From positions 352,686 through 416,685 of the forward strand of contig JASANG010000957.1 in NCBI GenBank assembly GCA_030248215.1: a stretch of 64,000 nucleotides of DNA. The letters are read 5' to 3'. Numbering within the stretch: the first letter of the stretch is position 1; each line of letters opens with the position of its first letter. This document shows positions 1 through 10,522 of the stretch, piece by piece. Source of the stretch: Enoplolaimus lenunculus (lineage: Eukaryota; Nematoda; Enoplea; Enoplida; Thoracostomopsidae). The notes under the pieces were generated by a model that saw only the letters and a list, made by a program, of their open reading frames with translations, ran no database searches and was not told where the DNA came from. Made by a program: the position numbers and the translations under genes.

Positions 1-305
1 TCCATTCGCTTGCGCCTGCTTTCCTGCTCCTTCCCCCATTGGACAGATTTCTGCATTCCCAACTGTGGTTGAGTTAAACGACCACAAAATTTGATTGGTT
101 TCAATTTTGGTTAAGAACCCTGGCAGAAAAATATTCAAATTTAAATTTTTAACCTACTGAAAGCAAAACTGTAACGAATTCAAAGTTCACTCAGAGTCGT
201 CGTGCTGTTGGTGTACAAATTCGTCGTTGGTATTTTTCAGATATTTTAGGGTATAAAGGTATTAATATATAATTTATCATATTTTAAGTAGAAAACTATA
301 TATTA

Positions 306-3300
306 ATGATGCTACGGTGTCTGATTAATAGTTGCTTTATTTTTGGAGTTGTCATATTAAGTCTCAGTGATGTTATCAATGGAGAATTAGGTAAGATTGC
401 GTTGGCTTTACTGGACGTGACTTTAATTCAACCAGTGCTTGAAGTGTGATTTCCAAGTTAGGGAATGCAATGCCGGTGCAAAACGTCAGGGGTTCGGGCT
501 CTCCTCAAACTTTAGGGTGGGGTCGCCCAAACTCTCGAGCGAATCGAGCGAGAAACCAGACGCGTTTTGAAACTTCGGCGGTTTGTTATAACCGGTGAGG
601 GTGGGCCCCCCAAAAATGGGGAGTATGGGTGGTGGCTGCTCCAGCCCTGGGTGATTTCAGAGCTGAAAACGTCGTCGGATGAGAGTTTCTGCTTCATTTT
701 TTTACAGACAACGGTAATTTAATTGGTTCATTAGCTGTTTATGCAAAATGTTTGATATAAAGTTGAAAATATTGTTAGAAAAATAACTTAAACTCCGCCC
801 AAGCTACTGTTTATAAGCTTGTTGGCAAATTTTGTAGGACCTAAACGTTGATTTATAAGCTGTTTCAGAAGAAAATTCCGAATGCGAATCGGATTCGGGC
901 AGAAATTGTGTTTTAACTCGAGATCCGTTGACTTTGATTTGGGATTGTGTCTGCAGTGATGATAAGGCAAACGCTGATGATAACATCGACAGCGAAAACA
1001 ACAGCGGTGAAAACGCTTTGAATGACGACAGTATTAATACTAAACGCGTTGGAGGTTGGTGTATAGAGGCTAAATTTAATACAATAATTGGTTTTTAGAA
1101 GACTTTAATAGCTGCCTTTAAATTTTTGGGCCAATGGTACTTTTAGGGGCGTAAAAGTAGATTAAGCGTATTCTTAAGCCTAAGGCTAAGCGGTGCAAAA
1201 TTTGTTCCGAAGTCTAAGCCTAAGCGTTGGAAAAATGTGTTCCTAAGCCTAAGCCTAAACGTAAGCGTTGAAAAATTTGTTCCTAAGCCTAAGCCTAATC
1301 GTTGGAAAAATGTGTTCCTAAGCCTAAGCCTAAGCGGTGCAAAAATGTGTTCCTAAAGCCTAAAGCCTAAGCCTAAGCAAAAAATGTAATCTAGAATCTA
1401 AACCTACTCTTTTATAGACCCACCAGAAACGTGGACGCCGATAAAAGTAACATGGGCCAAATTTTGTATATCAAGCAAGAGTCGATAATGATTCTTAGTA
1501 ACAGCATGCAGTTGAGGGCATTTTGTATGCAAAAGAATGTACACGTCACCCGTTGCAGATTCAATTTTGTATGACCGACTGAACCAAAATATTCCGTCGG
1601 TAGCCAGTTCACTTCACTAGGGAAGAGTAGGCTCAAACTGTTTTTTAAATCAAAAAATTCTATATTTCAATTGAAAACTTCGAACAACTTCGTCCAATGA
1701 TATTAAACCTGCAGTGCAAGAAATGGTGAATCAAATTGACTCTCTCCAAAATAGGCTCTACGGGACTGCACACACAGAATCAAATTCGACTCCGCCAGAG
1801 TCTAATTCAACTCACGGAGCCACACGTTTGACTCTGGGTGAATCGAATTTGACTCAGTTTGTGTCTTTCCGTAGAGCTTATTTTTTGCAGTGTAATAACT
1901 GTTTGGGCGAGTGTTTATTTTCTAATCAGATTTTTGGCCCGTGACTTTAAGGGGCGTAATGGTTTCTGGTGGGTCTATAAAAAATTGGGTGTAGATTCTA
2001 GATTACAATTTTTTGATTAGGCTTAGGCTTAAGCTTAGGCTTTAGGCTTAGGCTTAGAAACACATTTTTGCAAAGCTTAGGCTTAGGCTTAGGAATACGC
2101 GTCATCTACTGATACGCCCCTAAAAGTAACATTGGCCAGATTTTTTTATGAAGACGGCACAACCTCTCGCACAATATGACTAAACTTTAATTTCTAGTGC
2201 AGTTTCGTTTTCAATCGCAAATCTATTTTACAGGACGGTCTCTGTATCGCCCGTCATCGGCGCACCGGTACAACGGCGGACCTTTGGAATTTGGAGGGCC
2301 AAATTACAATATAGCGGCGACGAACAAACGAGGTGGCGCTCGCGGATTTAGCCACGGTCGTACGCATGTTTTCTGGCCAGGATTTAGCGGCGGCGGTAAA
2401 CTGGTCGCTGATAATGCGAAGCGAGGCGGAGGACGAGCGTTTGCGGCATTCAGCAACAACCGATTCCCTGTCGAATGGGATGCGATTGCGTTAGGCAAAC
2501 GTGGCGGTGGCCACGGTTTTGTGGACTCGGTCCGCAGCGACAGGGACAATGGAAGACCGGATAAACGCGGCGGTGCGCGATATTTTGCACCAGCGTCTGG
2601 CTACAGTTCGTATTTTGCCGACGACAGCAACGGGAACAGTTTCGGATGGGGCGACTATAAACGTGGCGGAGGTGGAGCGATATCGTGGATCCCAAACAGT
2701 CACAACTTTCGCAAACGCGGCGGTGGTCGATTTTCAAGCTTCAGCGGAACCTCGGCCGTCGATGGCGGAGATGCAGCGTTGAACCGTGTGAGCGAATGGC
2801 GTAAACGCGGCGGTGGTCGATTTTCAAGCTTCAGCGGAACCTCGGCCGTCGATGGCGGAGATGCAGCGTTGAACCGTGTGAGCGAATGGCGTAAACGCGG
2901 CGGTGGTCGATTTTCAAGCTTCAGCGGAACCTCGGCCGTCGATGGCGGAGATGCAGCGTTGAACCGTGTGAGCGAATGGCGTAAACGCGGCGGTGGTCGA
3001 TTTTCAAGCTTCAGCGGAACCTCGGCCGTCGATGGCGGAGATGCAGCGTTGAACCGTGTGAGCGAATGGCGTAAACGCGGCGGTGGTCGATTTTCAAGCT
3101 TCAGCGGAACCTCGGCCGTCGATGGCGGAGATGCAGCGTTGAACCGTGTGAGCGAATGGCGTAAACGCGGCGGTGGTCGATTTTATCACTCGGCGATGCC
3201 AGGTTACAATGCTGAAAAAATATTCGAACAATTCAACGAAATTCCAGCTAAAAAAGGTGGCGGACGCAGTTTCGCTGGCGGTTCAAGATTTCGCCATCCG

Positions 3301-3351
3301 ACCGGCGTTGGCAGTCCAAATAAAAAAGTAGTAAAGAAGAACGACGACTGA
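306..3351 (+). CDS. Secreted multi-peptide (neuropeptide-like) precursor, GG(G/A)R-type repeats, 3 exons
   Basis: Coding exons are 306-390, 869-1054 and 2234-3351. All junctions are GT-AG and in phase, giving 462 residues. Residues 1-26 form a hydrophobic signal peptide starting MMLRCLINSCFIFGVVI. The second exon encodes an acidic spacer with four cysteines and ends at the first Lys-Arg (87-88). The third exon is a string of peptides separated by Lys-Arg, the last preceded by Lys-Lys. After each site the peptide starts with Gly-Gly-Gly or Gly-Gly-Ala, usually then Arg or His, one residue and Phe (GGARGF, GGGRAF, GGGHGF, GGARYF, GGGRFSSF, GGGRSF). C-terminal halves vary, and only one peptide ends in Gly, so amidation is not the rule. 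Residues 251-400 are five identical 30-residue units. Dibasic processing in the secretory pathway is known for prohormones; a transmitter or hormone role is inferred. I do not recognise the family. The first intron-2 donor choice (GTTGGT) is weak but is the one that keeps phase. Confidence 0.85.
391..868. other. Intron 1 of the precursor gene
   Basis: The donor GTAAGA follows the signal-peptide exon and the acceptor is TTTCAG. I see no recognised element in it, although 480-700 is GC-richer than its surroundings. Confidence 0.8.
1127..1465 (+). mobile_element. MITE with TTAGGC-type core (subfamily A), in precursor intron 2
   Basis: The ends are inverted repeats of about 25-30 bp: the left carries GGGCCAATGGTACTTTTA then GGGGCGT, and the right is its diverged complement ending in GTAACATGGGCC. 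The core is an irregular array of CCTAAG/TAAGCC hexamers, followed by a conserved stretch with the motif TATAGACCCACCAGAAACG. There is no coding capacity. It is a non-autonomous DNA transposon; the superfamily is not identified. Confidence 0.7.
1712..1892. mobile_element. Palindromic MITE with CACTGCAAAAAAT-type ends, copy 1
   Basis: The element starts CAGTGCAAGAAATGG and ends TTTTTTGCAGTG. Between the ends are repeated GACTC/GAGTC motifs in both orientations, so the single strand can fold on itself. The 5' end is more diverged than in the copy at 5913-6124. It sits in intron 2 of the precursor gene between two subfamily-A elements of opposite orientation. Confidence 0.65.
1931..2145 (-). mobile_element. 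TTAGGC-core MITE, subfamily A, inverted copy
   Basis: This is the reverse orientation of the element at 1127-1465. It opens with TTGGCCCGTGACTTTAAG and the GGTGGGTCTATAAAA motif, continues as TTAGGC hexamers, and closes with CGCCCCTAAAAGTAAC before GGCCA. It ends about 90 bp before the acceptor of the last coding exon. Confidence 0.7.
2713..3162 (+). repeat. Five identical 90-bp tandem repeats inside the precursor gene
   Basis: Each 90-bp unit encodes Lys-Arg followed by one 28-residue peptide beginning GGGRFSSFSG and ending in SEWR. The five units are identical base for base, including silent positions. The first copy differs from the rest only in the base just before it (cgc against cgt). 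The next unit, from 3163, shares the first bases through GGGRF and then diverges. The identity points to very recent expansion by unequal exchange or to ongoing gene conversion. Confidence 0.97.
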
Positions 3352-3538
3352 AATGTTGATAATACAGACTGGCGAGAAATGATATTAATATTAAACTGCA
3401 GTGCACTAATCAGTAATGATTGCAAATTTCTTCTGCAACACAGGGCAATTGCGTTGTAAATTATGAACAAACAAACGTAACATAGAATTGGGTTTATTAT
3501 ACGACATTCTATAATAGATTTAGTGTGCCTACACACTA

Positions 3539-3544
3539 AATAAA
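3539..3544 (+). promoter_or_regulatory. Candidate polyadenylation signal of the precursor gene
   Basis: An AATAAA hexamer lies about 190 bp after the stop codon at 3349-3351 and is the first one downstream of it. The placement fits a normal 3' UTR, but no transcript end can be seen from sequence. Confidence 0.4.
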
Positions 3545-3551
3545 TTGTCTT

Positions 3552-4138
3552 ATATTCAAGAAATATTGTCTGAAATTTAAGTCAATTGTTGTCTTAATGC
3601 GAACTTCAGACATAAATGTTTTGAATTCCAGTGTTTTTATTTCTGAAAATTTTGAGAAACATGTGTGAAATTTTTCAAACTTAAAAGTTTGAATTTTAAG
3701 ACTTTGTTTTATGAACGATTAAGACAAATAGTTTTAAAATATGAGACAAATATATATCTTAAAGATTAAGATTCGCCTCAGAAACCGCGTCTATAATTTG
3801 AAACTAAAGGTAAATTGGCAATATATAATATTTTCTTGAATATATAAAGACATTTATGTTTCAACCATTTCAGACACGAATTACTGAGCTGTTTAATGCT
3901 AATGTGTACCACACAATTATGTCTGAAAATTTTAAGACAATTTTTGTGTGTAGTCCCTGCTTGGAAAAATATTTATCCAACCTAAACTAATTCCTGTTAT
4001 ATAATGTGCACTCATACTTGTTAAATGTCAAGATAAAAATATCTCCTGGAAGCTACACGTGTATACAGTCATCTTTAAGTATAGAATTTGACCGGATAAC
4101 AGGACTTCGTCTATTTCAGTTAGAAGGAGTTACATCCG
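3552..4138. other. Intergenic, no gene seen
   Basis: AT-rich sequence with several short words of the type GTCTGAAAATTTTAAGAC, possibly relics of a degraded palindromic element. There is no reading frame or exon that I can support. Confidence 0.5.
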
Positions 4139-4325
4139 GTTTTTATTTATAAGCATTTTTATAAGCCTAAACCTATAAGCCTAAGCCTAAGCGTAACAAT
4201 AAGTTTCTTCCTATCCCTAAGCCTTAGCCTAAAAGCCAAACAAAACGATTAGTCTAAAGCTTAAGCTTACTCTTTTCTAGTCCCACAGAAAAACGTTCCG
4301 CTCCTGATCTTTACATGGGCCAAAG
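4139..4325 (+). mobile_element. TTAGGC-core MITE, subfamily B, left end lost
   Basis: AAGCCTAAGCC-type hexamers are followed by AGTCTAAAGCTTAAGCTTA, CCCACAGAAAAACGTTCCGC and TACATGGGCC, the right end of subfamily B. The left terminal block with GGCGGAACAGTA, seen at 5156 and 63787, is missing. Confidence 0.6.
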
Positions 4326-4651
4326 GTCGTATACGCTTGCACTTGAAGGCAATTGCTACAAACAAATGATTTAATGATTCCTACAGGTTTTTTGAAACAA
4401 TCAAAGTCGAAACGAAACTTTTACAGTTTCGGTCCCAAATCCGGACATCGTTCCGACAAAAAGATTTGAACTTTGATTCAAATTCCGATTCTGATCAAAT
4501 TATATTTCGGTTCCTGTAAATTAGTTTTGGCAAGTCCTGATTGCAAAACGTTACTAAACTTTAATAAACAAGGTTTTGCCACTTCAAAATATTGATTTTA
4601 TTGAGTTCCAATGACAAAAGTGATCAAGGCATGTGCCTGCCTAAGTTAAAT

Positions 4652-4835
4652 TGGCCTATGGATACAACAGGTCCGGAACGTTTTCCTGCTGAGCTGTAAT
4701 ACAGTCAGCTTAAGCTTTAGACTAACTTTTTTTGCTTACGGTTAGGCTTAGGCTTAGGAATAAACTCATTCTTTCGCTTAGGCTTTAGGCTTAGGAATAC
4801 GCGTATACTACTGTTCTGGCCGTATTCTATACTTG
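4652..4835 (-). mobile_element. TTAGGC-core MITE, subfamily B, inverted copy
   Basis: The element reads GGCCTATGGATACAAC, GGAACGTTTTCCTGC, CTTTAGACTAA, then TTAGGC hexamers, and ends with TACTGTTCTGGCC. This is the reverse orientation of the element at 5156. Confidence 0.6.
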
Positions 4836-5155
4836 AGCCGTATACTTGTCATCAGCCAGACGTATCGTTGAATATAAACCTGTTCATTTCTACGTCAAAA
4901 ACAGCCTGTTGCGCGATCTGTGCCTCGTCTTGGCTTTTATAGCCACACAAACGTCGCGTTTATTGTGAGTATTTGAAAGTTTATACTAAACGATTCTATG
5001 ACCAATCTCGTTGCTGAGTTTTAAGCAGTCCAATTGTCATTTTCAAGCCAAATTCCAGGTTAAGCATGGGTCTGACAAAAGTTCCAAATTTAGTGAGACT
5101 ATAGTTTTCATTCTACCGTACACAAGACCTTTAGCTCGGTTATAAATTCTTCCCT

Positions 5156-5375
5156 GATTGGGCTAATGTAAAGAACACCGGCGGAACAGTATATAAGTAT
5201 ATTTTTAAGCCTAAGCCTAAGCTTAAGCCTAAGCCTAAGCTTAAGCCTAAGCGTAAGAATGAGCATATTCCTAATCCTAAACCTAAAGCCTAACGAAATG
5301 CAAGAAATTAGTCTAAAGCTTAAGCTTAGTCTATGGTAGTCTCACAAAAAACGTTCCGCTCCTGAACTTTACATG
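5156..5375 (+). mobile_element. TTAGGC-core MITE, subfamily B
   Basis: The left end reads GGGCTAATGTAAAGAACACC and GGCGGAACAGTATATAAG. The core has tandem AAGCCT hexamers and the right end reads AAAACGTTCCGCTCCTG then TTTACATGGG. Both terminal blocks are present. Confidence 0.65.
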
Positions 5376-5912
5376 GGTTCCTGATTACTAGAGCACGACA
5401 CCGGATTACTATACGTTTTCCTTGCCATCTCCGAGATGTTACACGATACGGTCGACGCGAAGTTCTGCAAACGAATCCGAGTGCTATCCTTCACACGTGT
5501 CCTAGGCTGTGGACGTCCAATAACAAGCCAACGTGTCCAGTGGATGATAGTCTCTCTGGTATAGTAGCTTCTGAGCATCACCTTTCACACCCGTACGCAT
5601 ATGCGGCCACACTTATGCTTCACTGAAAGCCTACCGTTGGGTATTGAGTTAGTAAACTTAGTTATACCTGTTTGATTTTAAGGTTTAGCCTGATTGATAT
5701 ACACATCGCTTTGATCAAGAAAACAAGCTCTCTTTCGGTTTAAAATTTTCCTAAAGAAACACGCACGACGCCCCGAGGTTTTGGCTCTCTGTCTCTGGGT
5801 TTGTGCTACCATTTTCACGCTCAATCTAGCGTTTTGTAATTAAATTCAACTTTTGACGAAGGTTTTAATCCGTGCGGTAAATGTCTTATACTGAAACATG
5901 CGTCTACATCTA

Positions 5913-6124
5913 CACTGCAAAAAATTGTGAGTCAAATTGACTCGCTTCGAAATAGGCTTTTCGAGACTTCAAAAACTGAGTCAAGTTCGACTCCGTTAGA
6001 GTCAAGCGTGCGACTCAGTGGAGTCGAATGTGACTCTGGAGGAGTCGAATTTTGACTCAGTTTGTGTAGTCAGGAAAAGCCTATTTGGGAGAGAGTTAAT
6101 TTGACTCAGTATTTTTTGCAGTGT
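5913..6124. mobile_element. Palindromic MITE with CACTGCAAAAAAT ends, copy 2
   Basis: The ends are a near-perfect inverted repeat (CACTGCAAAAAATTGTGAGT on the left, with the complement on the right), flanked by TA on both sides. This would fit a TA target duplication of the Tc1/mariner type. The interior is built from GACTC and GAGTC words, many in inverted order. There is no coding capacity. Confidence 0.75.
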
Positions 6125-6286
6125 AGTTGCGTATCAGTCAATTCTTTTGGTTGAAAATTCTACTCGACAATGACTCATAATTAGCAGATTGGTTCGAAGC
6201 GCTGAAACTCCCGTTCGCTGGACGCAGGTTCAACGGCTAAGCTTACAACTCAAAGTGGAAATCAATTCAACCAAGTGTGGATCATG

Positions 6287-6562
6287 ACAAGAGTGTGCAA
6301 CTCTTGGGGTCCCGTGTGGTACAAAATGCATTACCAGGCGTTGCGTTTCTGGCCGTCCACCCATTGTGTACGAGGGGTCGCTATCACATGAATACCTCTA
6401 AATTAAACTATAAGGGGACCATGTTTGACGCCACACGCATAAAGTGTCATGGTTCGTACCGGTAGTACCCCCTCTAAATAAGGGGGGGTAGGGCTAAAAC
6501 GCAACACATGCCGGGTGGTTCATTTTTCTACACTGAATGTACCCAGTTGCATACTCTTGTTG
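6287..6562. mobile_element. Long-TIR MITE (ACAAGAGTGTGCAAC family), copy 1
   Basis: The ends ACAAGAGTGTGCAACTCTTG and its complement enclose about 275 bp. The subterminal motif GCGTTGCGTTT recurs in inverted form as AAAACGCAAC. Related copies are at 30957-31207 and 51305-51578. The 62-codon frame at 6277-6465 lies inside it and is not a gene. Confidence 0.7.
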
Positions 6563-6687
6563 AAGTTAAGCATTATCTGAACAAAAATTTCAGTATCAAA
6601 ACTGCTGAAACCTCCGGTAAACATTCCGCCTAAAGCCGACAATCCATGATCTATTAATAGAGCACACCTGCATAAATTTCCACCTTT

Positions 6688-6795
6688 TTCGGCCAATTTT
6701 ACTTTAAGGGGCGTAACAGTAGATTAAGCGCATTCCTAGCGTTGCAAAAATGTTAAGCTTAGGAACTTCCTAAGACTGTTCTTTACATTGGCCAT
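6688..6795 (+). mobile_element. Short TTAGGC-core MITE, subfamily A
   Basis: A deletion copy of about 105 bp: GGCCAATTTTACTTTAAGGG and GCGTAACAGTAGATTAAGCG on the left, and TTCTTTACATTGGCCA on the right. The hexamer core is nearly gone. Confidence 0.55.
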
Positions 6796-6799
6796 TAGG

Positions 6800-8528
6800 C
6801 ATCGGGAAAAGCTTTGACAAGCATCATGCTAAGCCGAACTGTTTGTGTAGAAGTGTTTAAGTCAAGGCGTAAGGGGGCTTCAGGTTACAAACCTTTTGAT
6901 TTTTGTGCAGTTTTAGACAAAGATTTCAGTTTAGAACTCGAGAAAATTCCCATCGAAATTTTTACACAACTTAACCCTACTGTTCAAAATCATTGCCACG
7001 CCATATAACTGCAGTATATATGAAAATTATTAGGAATTAAGGTTTAAAAATACGCAACTAAATCTTATTACAATATCAAACAGTCTGTTTCATGTTTGAA
7101 CTCAGGCCTCGACATTAAGACTTTTAGATAATGCTACCCGGCAAGCTCAGAACAAACGAAATCAATAACGTTTATTTTCGTCAACCAAATATAGAAAACA
7201 ATGATTTTGATACACTTCCCAATTCGTTTGTCTTTCAGGAGCCAGTGTATTCTCCAATCTGTTTCATTGTCCATAAGCCGGTTTCTATAATTAACAAATG
7301 TAATAATATATATATCATTTGTCTTGTATCAAAAGGTTGAGCGATAATGCAAGGATATATAAAAGAGTAATGTACTTTAAAAACTTATGTGCACTTTAAA
7401 GTTTCAAACTCAGCTTTATTTGGTCCTGGGGCCATTTATGCGCTACAATTAGAGATATATAATTGACATTTATGGACTCTAAATAATAGAACTTTAGAGA
7501 CCATACCCGCTTTCGGATTCTTATTAGGAATACGGACTTTATTGATTGGGACTTAAACTGGGAAACCCTCTTATTACACCCCCTCTTATACGGGTCAGTA
7601 CAGTATGAAAACTTGCCGCAATGTACTGACTGCCCTTAGTAAAAAAAATTTCAAAATTTAAATTTTAATCTACAGTATTCACTCAAGTGCCATTTGAAGT
7701 ATATAATGTAACAAGAACCTACTGAATTCTTCATGGCATAAAGATAACTTTCAAAATCCAAATTTTAAAAATCAAATCCGCTTCCCAGCGATAAACGTGA
7801 AAGATCAAACACAGGAAACATTCCTAAAGTACAAATCGGAATAAATTACCAACAGTAAAGTATATTTTTGTATTTAAATATATATACGTACCTACATGTA
7901 TATCTTAAAAGTATACTATAATCCCGGTCAATTTCAGCTAAAAATGTTAAGTAAATCTGAACTGGTAAACGGATATACTTAGTTTCATATAAGTCATAAA
8001 TTTTCCACTTCCGATTCTGATATAAATCTCACTAAAAATTGTTATTTCACATCCGAAAATATCCAGTTCCGTTTTGCATGTTGCTGTCTTCTTCCTGCCA
8101 CATATATAACAAACTACTACAACAACAACAACAACCAGTGGCAGTTCTGTGAAACAATTTCGCAAGCGAAACAAAACAAGACGCTAAATGTAATTTTAAA
8201 ACTAAAATTATATACTATAGAAAAATTTTGGGTTTTTAATTGGACATTGGCATCCATGACCTGGGCGCCCAAGAGCCATGCGCTTACCTCCAATCATTTA
8301 ACTGTCATAGGCGTTTGCCAGTCGGCAGCTATTCGTCAACATATCGTCACCGGAAATATGACGCGTACAGCTGCAGGACAAGCCGCTTCCCAACACATTT
8401 TCAAAAAGAAACAACGTCATTAGCCATAATCTGAAATTGAACAAGCAATAATAAATCATCCCAAAAGTCAAGCAAATACTTTGCCAAAAAGCCAATATTA
8501 CGAACACAACAGTCGAAAATGAGGTGTA
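6800..8528. other. Intergenic, no gene seen
   Basis: AT-rich sequence with TATATA stretches around 7860-7890 and an (ACA)n run near 8117-8136. Short frames here have no recognisable protein features. Confidence 0.5.
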
Positions 8529-8880
8529 TATGTCGCAGGCCAATCTGCTGTTCACGGCCAATTATATACTAATTGGCCTAGGTCATTCTGCTATCTTGAG
8601 TAATAGCAGCAGTTTCACCTACGCTAAACTGCTATTAAACTAATAGACCAATCAACTTTGATTATTTGAACAAACGCAATACCTTTAACCAATCCTCCAG
8701 GCCAAATAGCGATTGTAAGATGTATTAACCAATCCTCGTTTGTTATACATCACTGTTGTTTGGTTAATACATCTTACAATCGCTATTTGGCCTGGGCCAA
8801 TCTGCTATTTGCTCACAATAGCAGATTGACACTAGGCTAATTGGTAATTGGCGTGAACACCAGATTGGCCTATGACATAT
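8529..8880. mobile_element. Palindromic MITE containing a perfect 35-bp hairpin
   Basis: The outer arms match in inverted orientation: GGCCAATCTGCTGTTCACGG near 8539, and the complement of GGCCAATCTGGTGTTCACGC near 8850-8869. Inside lies a second, perfect inverted repeat (8697-8731 and 8761-8795, spacer 29 bp). There is no coding capacity. Confidence 0.7.
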
Positions 8881-9248
8881 ACACAGAATGACGTTATCAA
8901 CACTATTGTTACCGAACTTCACCGAAACTATAAACCAGTCAGTCGAGTAGCCATTCAGCCAAAACCAGGGTACACCGCAATACTCGATGAGTTTCACCCT
9001 AAACGGGTTTTCAAGAGCCGGGGCGTACACTCCATTGACATGCATACCGGAATCACTCTCCGTTCCGTTTCCGGTTCACTCTCAACCGGCTGTTTAATAG
9101 TTGAACAGTTGAGTGCGTATTTTTCAAAACTTATACACAAACAAACATATATAGACACAGTGTTACAGCAGGCTGAACAGTAACTGCAGATTGGATGAAC
9201 AAGTACAATACGTATTCATTGTTCATTATTGAAATTCAATCTCATTTC

Positions 9249-9597
9249 AGAGTGGCACCAAATCCACAATAGACCGAACCTGAATCCATTGCTAATTTGC
9301 CGAATCCGAAACTTGAATTGTGCAGATTTTTGATATATTTATAATTTGTTTTGCTGCATAACTTTTAAACGTTAATACATTTCGTACCCGACCTCAATTC
9401 TGAGATTTGTGACCTGATACAAAAACAACTGATTTATATAATATAACAAGTTATTTAAAATTTTTTATTGTTTAAAAATGAAAAACATATTTGCGAACAT
9501 TGTTAAATTCGGCGACAGGTTTCACAATTTTCCCAAACAAATCAGATTGCGAACCGTAAATTTTTGCCGAATCCGAACGATTGTTATTGCCACCCTG
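9249..9597. mobile_element. hAT-like MITE relic, GGGTGGCACCGAATCC family
   Basis: The left end is a decayed GAGTGGCACCAAATCCAC and the right end reads ATTGCCACCCTG. The interior shares GACCTCAATTCTGAGATTTG with copies at 33712-34040 and 53905-54246. An open frame at 9478-9732 mostly overlaps it and is not a gene. Confidence 0.55.
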
Positions 9598-9730
9598 AGC
9601 CATTTAAATTTGACAGCTTGGAAACGAAATTTTGGTGTAATCCGTAAAATCTGCATCCGTAACAGTCCACAAAACCCGTTTGAATCAGTCGAAAATCACC
9701 TCCTGTTAGACAGAGTCCGAAATACTATCT

Positions 9731-10094
9731 AATAACAAACTTATACTAATTGAAACTCAAAATTACTACATTACAGGTTACAGATATTAATGTTTATCCG
9801 TGTGTATTAAAATAATTATAAATTGAAAAATCTGACATGTGTCAACACTGGCAAAACATGAGTAAAATCTTGACCGATATTTTCAATGTCTGTAACGTTG
9901 CATTTGTTGAACTCGAAATTGGTGCACGGGGTAGAGCAAATCATATGCGAAAAATGTGCTGAATTTGCGAAAAAATGTGGTGAATTTTAAGCCTCAGCAT
10001 TCACTGCTTCGAAAGTTAAAAGACCTGTCACCAACTCCTAACAGGTGCTACACACATTTGAGCGTCCACGCCCTTGACTTGAGTTAAAATTGGA
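9731..10094 (+). repeat. Left arm of a 1.16-kb inverted repeat
   Basis: About 364 bp that recur in reverse complement at 10523-10886, with only scattered differences visible by eye (for example CACGGGGTAGAG against the complement of CTCTACTCGTG). The arm contains TAACAGGTGCTACACACATT near its inner end. No coding sequence is apparent. Confidence 0.92.
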
Positions 10095-10522
10095 TTTCAT
10101 TAATATAGTCTCGCTAACGCAACTATTACCAATCAAATGTTCCCTCAGTATTGATACATTTTCAAGCAGGCGTGCGTGTCCAGCATACGCCACTTAATTA
10201 AACTCGGCAGCATTTTGCTTACTTATCGATAAATTAAAATTTACCACAACAATCCTTGTATGTTTCCAGGTTTTTCGCACGTTTTTAAATTAAAATTTCG
10301 TATTCGTACACTACACAGTTGGTAAATTTCAAACATTTTCAAACGTATACGGACATTTACTAAGTTTCTGGTAAAACTATTGTGTAACACCGAAAATACC
10401 TGAAAATTCCGAAAAATAACTAATTCCTATATACCGGAAATGCAGTTGTTGATCCAAGCTAACTTTACAACTCACGCGCATGGCTCCCTGGACTCTAAAT
10501 AGGGTCAACCAAAGCATTGCAT
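10095..10522. other. Spacer between the inverted-repeat arms
   Basis: About 430 bp of AT-rich sequence with no recognised gene. It could be the interior of a foldback-type transposon. Confidence 0.6.

Noticed and set aside
1180-1380. Chromosome end or true telomere
   Set aside because: The hexamers are irregular, repeated many times across the window and bounded by shared inverted termini. They belong to interspersed elements.
2304-2782. Frames of 70-95 codons overlapping the precursor exon
   Set aside because: They are shadows of the GC-rich KRGGG-encoding exon in other frames.
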